Below, piece after piece: positions 34,037 to 39,837 of a DNA stretch of 39,837 nt. Under the pieces are notes generated by a model that was not told the DNA's origin, ran no database searches, and saw only the letters and a list, made by a program, of their open reading frames with translations. Location of the stretch: the NCBI GenBank assembly GCA_008933635.1, contig WBUQ01000023.1, positions 1 to 39,837 of the forward strand, in the 5' to 3' direction. Origin of the DNA: Desulfobulbaceae bacterium. GTDB lineage: Bacteria; Desulfobacterota; Desulfobulbia; Desulfobulbales; Desulfocapsaceae. The translations under genes were made by a program, and so were the position numbers. Position 1 is the first letter of the stretch. Every line of letters begins with the position of its first letter.

Positions 34037-34984
34037 ATGTATCGTCAACACTTTGGGCTGCTGCACAAGCCGTTTGAGCTGACTCCCGATGCCAGGGCGC
34101 TTTTTTTGAGCGAATCGCATAAGGAGGCCCTGTCGGTTCTGCAGTATGGCGTCGTCAACAGCAAGGGATATCTGCTGCTGACCGGTGGGGTTGGAACCGG
34201 CAAGACGACCCTGCTCTACGTCCTGACGACAAACCTCAACTGTTCCTATCACCTCTGCCTGCTGACCAATCCCGCCCTGGAGATAGCGGACTTCTATTAT
34301 TACGTGGGGGAGCGGCTCGGTTTGCCGTTTGACGGCAACAAGGCGAAATTCCTGATACAGTTCGCGGATTTTATCACCAGATGCCGCAAGGAACAGAGTC
34401 GGATCCTGCTCATCATCGATGAAGCGCATGCCTTGCCGCTGAATATTTTTCAGGAAATCCGTTTCCTGTCGAATCTGCCGCCGGAAGATCAGGCCATCCT
34501 CAGCATTTTCCTGGTCGGGCAGCCGGAACTGCTGGACCGTCTGGCGGATGAGCGGCTGCTGCCGCTGCGGCAGCGCATCGCCATCCGTTTTCATATCGAA
34601 CCGCTGACACTGCAGGATACCAAGGACTACATCCTGTTTCGACTGGACCGGGCGGGAGCGAGCAGCAGGAACATCTTTACCGAGAAGGCGCTGGAACGGG
34701 TTTACCGGGAGACCGGCGGCAATCCCCGCCTGATTAATATCCTCTGCGACAATGCGCTGGTCAGTGCCTATGCCGCCGATGAACTGGTTATCGACGAAGG
34801 GATTATCCGTGCCTGTGCCGACGAGATGGTCCTGCCCGGGGAGAGGAAAGTCGGCTTCCTGAAAAAATTGCGAAAGTCCGTCAACCCCTGGTGGGTTGCC
34901 GTTGCCGTAGTGCTGTGCGTTGTTGAGATCGTCGGGTTTTACCTGGGTGGACTACTCAACAATATGCTGCGATTTATCTTCTGA
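34037..34984 (+). CDS. ExeA-like AAA ATPase with C-terminal membrane anchor
   Basis: A 315-residue ATPase of the ExeA/GspA family, near the TIGR03015 type found in exopolysaccharide/PEP-CTERM loci. The start HFGLLHKPFELTPD is the family signature. Walker A is GGVGTGKTT (K56); Walker B is LLIIDEAHAL (D128/E129); the sensor 1 and 2 regions are FLVGQPELL and GGNPRLINILCD. A single hydrophobic helix follows near the C-terminus (WWVAVAVVLCVVEIVGFYL, ~287-305), so it is probably membrane-anchored. It lies 27 bases after the Wzz-like gene and 22 before the kinase gene, so the three genes form an operon. Its task there is not established. Confidence 0.88.
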   Translation: MYRQHFGLLHKPFELTPDARALFLSESHKEALSVLQYGVVNSKGYLLLTGGVGTGKTTLLYVLTTNLNCSYHLCLLTNPALEIADFYYYVGERLGLPFDGNKAKFLIQFADFITRCRKEQSRILLIIDEAHALPLNIFQEIRFLSNLPPEDQAILSIFLVGQPELLDRLADERLLPLRQRIAIRFHIEPLTLQDTKDYILFRLDRAGASSRNIFTEKALERVYRETGGNPRLINILCDNALVSAYAADELVIDEGIIRACADEMVLPGERKVGFLKKLRKSVNPWWVAVAVVLCVVEIVGFYLGGLLNNMLRFIF

Positions 34985-35006
34985 GGGAGAGGTTGAGGGA
35001 AAGATA

Positions 35007-35873
35007 ATGGGGAAATTTTCACGGGCTTTGGAAAGATCGGGGCTGGGGGCGCCTGGAGAAGAGGAGCGGGACGGTGCAGTGGAATCCGGGCCGGAGGCAC
35101 CGGCCGCGCCGGAGCGTGCCGGCGCTGAAAAAACATCGAAGCCGGAGAAAAAGCTGCGTCAGCCGTCGGGGGGCTGGGATACTCGTCTCACCCAGTCGAC
35201 GAGTTTTTCTGCCGAATCGGCCGAGTCCTTCCGGGTACTCCGTTCACGCATCCTGTTCCCCGACGATGGCGCCCCGACCTGCAAAACCATCATGGTCACC
35301 TCCACCGCCATCGGCGAAGGAAAGACCTTCGTAGCCGCCAACCTCGGCATAGCCCTGGCCCAGGGGGTCGATCAGCGATCGCTGCTGGTCGACTGCGACC
35401 TGCGTCGCCCGACCCTGGCCCAGCTGTTCGGTCTGTCGCAGCAGAAGGGCCTGGCAGATTTCCTCAAATCGGGCACCGACCTGGCGGAACTGATCCTGAA
35501 AACCTCGGTCGACAAGCTGACCATCCTGCCCAGTGGCCGGCCGCCGGTGAACCCCTCCGAGCTGCTCGGCTCGGCGAGGATGGATGGCCTGGTGAAGGAG
35601 ATGGCCGAGCGATACGATGACCGTTTCATCATCTTCGATACGCCGCCGGTTTTGGCGGCATCAGAGGCCCTGGTGCTGTCCCAGAAGGTTGACGGGGTAG
35701 TGCTGGTGGTGCGGCAGGGCGCCTCCGGACGCAGCCAGATCAAGCGGATCATCGAGCTGATCGGCCGGGAAAAGCTCATCGGGATCGTTTTCAACAGCTA
35801 TGTCCGCAGCTACCTCGAAGACAGGATCCTGGGCCAGTACGCCTACTACGGCGACTATGACAAGCCGGCTTGA
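35007..35873 (+). CDS. BY-kinase (CpsD/CapB-type tyrosine autokinase)
   Basis: A 288-residue cytoplasmic bacterial tyrosine kinase. A variable Glu/Ala-rich head (residues ~10-60) precedes the kinase domain: Walker A in STAIGEGKTFVAA (K106), Walker A' in LLVDCDLRRP and Walker B in FIIFDTPPVL. A C-terminal tyrosine cluster (YVRSYLEDRILGQYAYYGDY) is the likely autophosphorylation site. The start is ATG 35007 (MGKFSRALERSGL); an upstream in-frame ATG at 34920 lies inside the ATPase gene and is not credible. It ends next to a hairpin and faces ygiQ. With the Wzz-like and ATPase genes it makes a regulatory module for polysaccharide export. Confidence 0.9.
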   Translation: MGKFSRALERSGLGAPGEEERDGAVESGPEAPAAPERAGAEKTSKPEKKLRQPSGGWDTRLTQSTSFSAESAESFRVLRSRILFPDDGAPTCKTIMVTSTAIGEGKTFVAANLGIALAQGVDQRSLLVDCDLRRPTLAQLFGLSQQKGLADFLKSGTDLAELILKTSVDKLTILPSGRPPVNPSELLGSARMDGLVKEMAERYDDRFIIFDTPPVLAASEALVLSQKVDGVVLVVRQGASGRSQIKRIIELIGREKLIGIVFNSYVRSYLEDRILGQYAYYGDYDKPA

Positions 35874-35875
35874 CG

Positions 35876-35909
35876 GAGGCTGATCGCCCCGAATCGGGTA
35901 GTCAGCCTC
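35876..35909. terminator. Convergent hairpin between the BY-kinase gene and ygiQ
   Basis: GAGGCTGA (35876-35883) and TCAGCCTC (35902-35909) pair perfectly and a CCCG/CGGG stem can form inside. No U-run follows on either strand, so this may be a weak bidirectional terminator or a barrier to convergent transcripts. It overlaps the ygiQ stop codon. Confidence 0.5.
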
Positions 35910-37713
35910 ACCGCTTACTGCTCCTTCTCCTTGGCGAAGGTGGAGGAGTTCCTTTCAGATATTCCCGTTCGAGGATATCCCGCTGTCTCTTCCTTTCGCT
36001 GGCGCTTTTCGGCACAACCAGCGGTTTCTTCGTGTCACGGCGCAGGCCGGTGACGTACATGGCGGTGGACAGTGTTCCTGGCGTCGGGGTGAAATCCTGG
36101 AAAGCCCTGATCTGCAGGTCGAGTGCCCGCAGGTCGTGAATCAGCTGCCGGACCTGTCTTTCGGTGCAGCCGGGATGGGCGGTGATGATATAGGGCGAGA
36201 AGCGGATATCCCGGCCCAGTTCGCCGGCCATCCGACGGCAGGTTTCGACGAACTGGCGCAGCAGGGCCGGCGGTTCCTTGTGCATCAGGTTCAGGATGTC
36301 GGGGTCGGTATGCTCCGGGGCGATCTTTAGCGCCCCCGGGGTGTGGTGGCGGATGATGCGCCGCAGCAGGGAGGGGGTCTTCAGCAGGAGCTCCATGCGC
36401 AGGCCCGAGGAAATGAAGACGTGTTCCACCCCCTTTACGGCTGCGACCTCGTCGAGCAGGCGCAGGAACTCCGGTTCCGCCAGCTGGAGGTGGGGGCACA
36501 CCTTCGGATAGAGGCAGTCGTGTCTGGCGCAGCCGCCTTTGGCGCAGCCGGTACCCCAGAGGTTGGCCGTTGGGCCGCCGAGATCGCTGATCGTGCCGCC
36601 GAAATCCTCGGCGCTGCTGATCGCTCTAGCTTCATCGACTATCGACTTCCTGCTGCGGCTGGTCACCTGCGGACCCTGGTGCCGCGTGATCGCGCAGAAC
36701 GAACAGTTGCCGGAGCACCCCCGGACAATGGTCACCGAATCCCGGATCATCCGCCAGGCGGGGATGTCGGGTGTGGACGGGTGGGGCCTGCGGCTGAAGG
36801 GGAGGCCGTAGAGGGCGTCGAGTTCCCGGCTGTCAAGCGGTGCGGCCGCCGGATACTGGATGACCCAGTGGTTCTGCTGGCGCTGCAGCACTGCCGCGGC
36901 GGAGCGGGCCCGGGCGTGGCGGTCGAGCCGGAGTTCCTGGTCGAGGAAGAGTTCCGGCTGCCTTTCGATATCAGCCCAGGACGGCAGCACCAGGTAGCTC
37001 TCGGGGTTGGCCCCGGCGAGCTCGGGCAGCCGTTCATGGAGCTCCCTGTCGGTGAGGCGGCGGCAGGTGCCGGCGATGCCATCAGGCAGAAGGTCGCCGG
37101 CCGCCACGCGTTCCGCGATCTCCAGTACAGCCCGCTCGCCCATGCCGTAGACGAGCAGGTCGGCCTTGGCGTCGGTCAGGCAGGAGGCCCGCAGCTTCTC
37201 CTGCTTGTAATCGTAGTGGACGAAGCGCCGCAGGGAGGCCTCGATGCCGCCGAGGACCAAGAGCGTCCTGCCAAAGGCCTCGCGGGCCAGCTGGGCATAG
37301 AGCAGGACGGCCCGGTCGGGGCGGCGGCGGCTGGCTCTGGAGTGTTCTTCGCCCCGCCAGGGGTCGCCGCCGGGTGAAAAGGCGTCGAAGTCCCTGACCT
37401 TGCCGTTGCCGGTGTAATTGGCGACGACCGAATCGAGGTTGCCGGCGGTGATGCCGCAGAAGAGGCGGGGCGGAGGGAACTGGCGGAAGTCGTCCGCCCG
37501 GTCGAAGCGCGGCTGCGGCAGGATCGCCACCCGGTATCCGCGGCTTTCCAGCAGCCGGCCGACCAGGGCGACGCCGAAGGACGGGTGGTCGACATAGGCA
37601 TCGCCGGTGACGAGGAGGATATCGATGCCGTCCCATCCGCGCTGCCGGCATTCGTTCCAGGAGACCGGCAGAGGCTGGGAGGATGGCGATGTCACGGTTT
37701 TCTGCTGCATCAT
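35908..37713 (-). CDS. ygiQ: YgiQ family radical SAM protein (UPF0313)
   Basis: A 601-residue radical SAM protein of unknown reaction. The N-terminal part (GIDILLVTGDAYVDHPSFG) is family-specific, the radical SAM CxxxCxxC lies at C333/C337/C340 in GCSGNCSFCAITRHQG, and later cysteines (GCAKGGCARHDCLYPKVCPH) may bind an additional cluster. RFSPYIITAHPGCT and GLRMELL are further conserved segments. The start at 37713 (or 37710) follows lgt by 7 bases; the frame is open 32 codons upstream within lgt, but that start would be out of place. No substrate is known. It is the last gene of the mnmG-lgt-ygiQ run and faces the BY-kinase gene across a hairpin. Confidence 0.92.
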   Translation of the reverse strand: MMQQKTVTSPSSQPLPVSWNECRQRGWDGIDILLVTGDAYVDHPSFGVALVGRLLESRGYRVAILPQPRFDRADDFRQFPPPRLFCGITAGNLDSVVANYTGNGKVRDFDAFSPGGDPWRGEEHSRASRRRPDRAVLLYAQLAREAFGRTLLVLGGIEASLRRFVHYDYKQEKLRASCLTDAKADLLVYGMGERAVLEIAERVAAGDLLPDGIAGTCRRLTDRELHERLPELAGANPESYLVLPSWADIERQPELFLDQELRLDRHARARSAAAVLQRQQNHWVIQYPAAAPLDSRELDALYGLPFSRRPHPSTPDIPAWRMIRDSVTIVRGCSGNCSFCAITRHQGPQVTSRSRKSIVDEARAISSAEDFGGTISDLGGPTANLWGTGCAKGGCARHDCLYPKVCPHLQLAEPEFLRLLDEVAAVKGVEHVFISSGLRMELLLKTPSLLRRIIRHHTPGALKIAPEHTDPDILNLMHKEPPALLRQFVETCRRMAGELGRDIRFSPYIITAHPGCTERQVRQLIHDLRALDLQIRAFQDFTPTPGTLSTAMYVTGLRRDTKKPLVVPKSASERKRQRDILEREYLKGTPPPSPRRRSSKR

Positions 37714-37720
37714 CGGACAG

Positions 37721-38566
37721 TTATTTCCGTTTCCGGCCGGCACGGGGGGTAGCGGCGGGGGTGGTCTTCTGCTGCCGCATCCGGACAAGCCAGAAGACAA
37801 TCCCGCCAATCACCATCGCCAGGCTGAGGCTCTGGCCCATGGTCACCAGGCCGAAGAGGAAGCCGATCTGCGGGTCGGGTTCACGGAACTGCTCGACAAA
37901 CATCCGGAAGATCCCATAGCCGATCAGGAACAGGGCGAGGATGCTGCCATGCGGCCACAGCGGCCTGCCTTGCCAGGGACGGGCCTTCACCGTCCAGAGG
38001 AGCAGGAACAGGACCGCGCCTTCGAGCAGGGCCTCGTACAGCTGGGAAGGGTGACGCACCACCGCGCCGCCATCCGGGAAGATGACCCCCCAGGGAACGT
38101 CGGTCTGGCGGCCGAACAGCTCGCCGTTGATGAAATTGCCGATCCGTCCCAGGCCCAGGCCGACCGGGATGGTCGCAACATAGATGTCGGCGCCCTTCCA
38201 GAAATCGATGCCATGCTTCCGGCAGAACAGCCAGCCACTGACGATCAGCAGGAGGCAGGCCCCGTGGAAGGACATCCCGCCCTCCCAGGTGGCGAGGATC
38301 TCCAGCGGGTGCCGGAAATAGTAGGCCGGGTTGTAGAACAGGACATAACCCAGGCGGCCGCCGAGGATGACGGAGAGGATCAGGACCAGGTTGAGGTTCT
38401 CGAAATGCTGCTCCAGCTCGCTGAACTGCCAGCGGCGGATCTGGTGGCGCGCCAGGAAATAGCTGGCGCTGAAGCCAATGACATACATCAGGCCGTACCA
38501 GCGGATCTGCAGCGGGCCGAGGCTGAGGAAGACAGGATCGAGGGCGTGGACGAAGGGTGTCTGCAT
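37721..38566 (-). CDS. lgt: Prolipoprotein diacylglyceryl transferase
   Basis: A 281-residue inner-membrane enzyme that transfers diacylglyceryl from phosphatidylglycerol to the lipobox Cys of prolipoproteins. The Lgt signature GRIGNFINGELFGR is complete, and WEGGMSFHG carries the catalytic-region His. Several hydrophobic segments (MYVIGFSASYFL, LILSVILGGRLGYVL, ILALFLIGYGIFRMF) fit the seven-helix topology. The C-terminus is Lys/Arg-rich and short (KTTPAATPRAGRKRK), within family variation. It lies 14 bases downstream of mnmG and 7 bases upstream of ygiQ. Confidence 0.96.
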   Translation of the reverse strand: MQTPFVHALDPVFLSLGPLQIRWYGLMYVIGFSASYFLARHQIRRWQFSELEQHFENLNLVLILSVILGGRLGYVLFYNPAYYFRHPLEILATWEGGMSFHGACLLLIVSGWLFCRKHGIDFWKGADIYVATIPVGLGLGRIGNFINGELFGRQTDVPWGVIFPDGGAVVRHPSQLYEALLEGAVLFLLLWTVKARPWQGRPLWPHGSILALFLIGYGIFRMFVEQFREPDPQIGFLFGLVTMGQSLSLAMVIGGIVFWLVRMRQQKTTPAATPRAGRKRK

Positions 38567-38580
38567 GGCAGGTAAGAGCG

Positions 38581-39837
38581 TCAGTTCTGGGCCTTGAGCC
38601 GTTTGATGTGGACCTGGAGCACGGAGATGGCGGCCGGGGTGATCCCCGAGATGCGCGAGGCCTGGCCGAGGGAACGCGGCCGGACCCGGCTGAGCTTTTC
38701 CACCACCTCGTTGGAGAGGCCGGACAGCGCCTTGTAGTCGATATCCTCGGGCAGCATCAGCGACTCCATCTTGCGAAAACGCTCCACCTGCTCGTTCTGC
38801 CGCTCGATATAGCCGGCGAATTTGATCTGCAGCTGCACCTCGTCCTTGAACGGTGATGCGGCCAGCGCCTCGAGATCCTGCCGTTCCTCGTCGGCCAGCG
38901 GCAGACCGGCGAGCAGATCGATGGTCATGCCGGGCCGGCGGAGCAGCTCGGTCAGGCTGCTCTTCTGCCGGATCCCGGTCTCTCCGATTGCCGCCAGCGC
39001 CTCGTTGGTCCCGGCCGTCGCCTTGACGGCGATGGTGTCGAGCAGGGCGGCGCCTTCGGCCATCTGGCGTTCCTTGTCGAGGAACCGCCGGTATGCCGCG
39101 TCATCAAGCAGGCCGATCTCGAAGCCGGTCCGGCTGAGCCGGGTGTCGGCGTTGTCTTCCCGCAGCAGTAGACGGTACTCGGCGCGGGAGGTGAACAGAC
39201 GATACGGCTCTTTGGTGCCGCAGGTGACGAGGTCGTCGATCAGCACGCCGATATAGGCCTGGGAGCGGTCGAGGATCAGCGGTTCCCGGCCCTGCACGAA
39301 ACGGACGGCGTTGATCCCGGCCATCAGTCCCTGGGCTGCGGCCTCCTCGTAGCCGGACGTGCCGTTGATCTGGCCGGCCAGGTACAGCCCCTCGATCCGC
39401 TTGGTGGCAAGGGACGGGAGGAGCTCGAGGGGGTCGATATAGTCATACTCGATGGCGTAGCCGGGTCGGATGATCTCGGCCCTTTCGAGCCCCTTGATGC
39501 TGTGGATCATCGCCGTCTGGGTGGCGATCGGCAGGCTGGTCGGCAGGCCGTTGGGGTAGACCTCGACGGTGTCGAGCCCTTCCGGTTCGAGGAAGATCTG
39601 GTGCCGTTCCTTTTCCGGGAAGCGCATCACCTTGTCCTCGATCGACGGGCAGTAGCGGGCGCCGATGCCCTCGATGATGCCGGCGTACATCGGCGACTGG
39701 CCGATGCCCTGGCGGATGATCGCATGGGTCTGCTCGTTGGTGTAGGTGATATGACAGGGCAGCTGCGGCAGGGTATAGCGGCCCCTGGAGGCAAACGAGA
39801 AGTGGGCCGGCGGGTCGTCGCTGTACTGGGCCTCGAG
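38581..39837 (-). CDS. mnmG: tRNA uridine-5-carboxymethylaminomethyl modification enzyme MnmG, N-terminus cut off
   Basis: The last 418 residues of MnmG (GidA); the frame is open to the window end and no start codon is visible. MnmG with MnmE adds the carboxymethylaminomethyl or related group to U34 of certain tRNAs, using FAD. The visible part contains [17 protein letters not shown] and [20 protein letters not shown], then [20 protein letters not shown] and the region with [19 protein letters not shown], ending in the C-terminal helical domain used for MnmE binding ([17 protein letters not shown]). The N-terminal FAD GxGxxG region lies outside the window. It precedes lgt by 14 bases. Confidence 0.97.
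   Translation of the reverse strand, partial: LEAQYSDDPPAHFSFASRGRYTLPQLPCHITYTNEQTHAIIRQGIGQSPMYAGIIEGIGARYCPSIEDKVMRFPEKERHQIFLEPEGLDTVEVYPNGLPTSLPIATQTAMIHSIKGLERAEIIRPGYAIEYDYIDPLELLPSLATKRIEGLYLAGQINGTSGYEEAAAQGLMAGINAVRFVQGREPLILDRSQAYIGVLIDDLVTCGTKEPYRLFTSRAEYRLLLREDNADTRLSRTGFEIGLLDDAAYRRFLDKERQMAEGAALLDTIAVKATAGTNEALAAIGETGIRQKSSLTELLRRPGMTIDLLAGLPLADEERQDLEALAASPFKDEVQLQIKFAGYIERQNEQVERFRKMESLMLPEDIDYKALSGLSNEVVEKLSRVRPRSLGQASRISGITPAAISVLQVHIKRLKAQN

Noticed and set aside
36343-38575. Plus-strand open frames of 344 and 322 codons opposite ygiQ and lgt
   Set aside because: They have Ala/Gly/Glu-rich composition without recognisable motifs; the minus-strand genes carry complete family signatures, so these are shadows in GC-rich DNA.

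Overview
The window looks like ordinary chromosome from a Gram-negative deltaproteobacterium-type organism (Desulfobacterota; a Desulfobulbales-like sulfate reducer or sulfur disproportionator is my best guess). The grounds are indirect: an F1 ATP synthase operon that begins with two b-type subunits (b' and b) and lacks the a and c genes, a long menaquinone-type UbiD decarboxylase, a PPDK-like protein of 1424 aa beside a glycogen synthase homologue, and lipoprotein and envelope genes of Gram-negative type. I saw no rRNA, tRNA, CRISPR array, insertion sequence or prophage.

Layout. 0-2 kb (+): the 3' end of a nucleoside phosphorylase gene overlapping rimO. 1.9-5.6 kb (-): a monocistronic HU/IHF gene, then a tight operon read leftward: yjbQ, a small unknown gene, ubiD (TTG start), rluB. 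A good sigma70-type promoter lies at 5742-5770. 6.0-14.3 kb (+): aroC, a GT5 glycogen-synthase-like gene, gap, the very large dikinase-like gene, and a small SAP/Cys-rich protein. 14.4-15.0 kb (-): an ArsR-type regulator with the cysteine pair of persulfide sensors, a DUF2892 membrane protein, and a 30-bp palindromic operator candidate. 15.4-18.75 kb (+): an isochorismatase-like hydrolase and alaS, ended by a clear hairpin. 19.0-25.06 kb (+): atpF'-F-H-A-G-D-C, ended by a very strong bidirectional terminator. 25.2-30.5 kb (-): yfcE-type phosphoesterase, mutS and an AMIN/Amidase_3 cell-wall amidase. 30.6-35.9 kb (+): efp-epmA, then a three-gene polysaccharide control module (Wzz-like protein, ExeA-like ATPase, BY-kinase). 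35.9-39.8 kb (-): mnmG (cut by the window end), lgt and ygiQ.

How the genes fit together. The carbohydrate block (GT5 synthase, GAPDH, dikinase-like protein) may form a reserve-polysaccharide/lower-glycolysis unit. Its dikinase keeps the PPDK ATP-grasp and phosphohistidine domains but has no PEP/pyruvate barrel, so it should pass phosphate to some other acceptor. This is the most promising undescribed biochemistry here. The ArsR/DUF2892 pair resembles the E. coli ygaV-ygaP persulfide circuit. EF-P sits directly before its lysyl-ligase EpmA. The ATP synthase b subunit carries a secretion signal and a His/Gly/Ala repeat that is unusual for this protein. The remaining genes are housekeeping functions (RNA modification, repair, lipoprotein synthesis, menaquinone synthesis).
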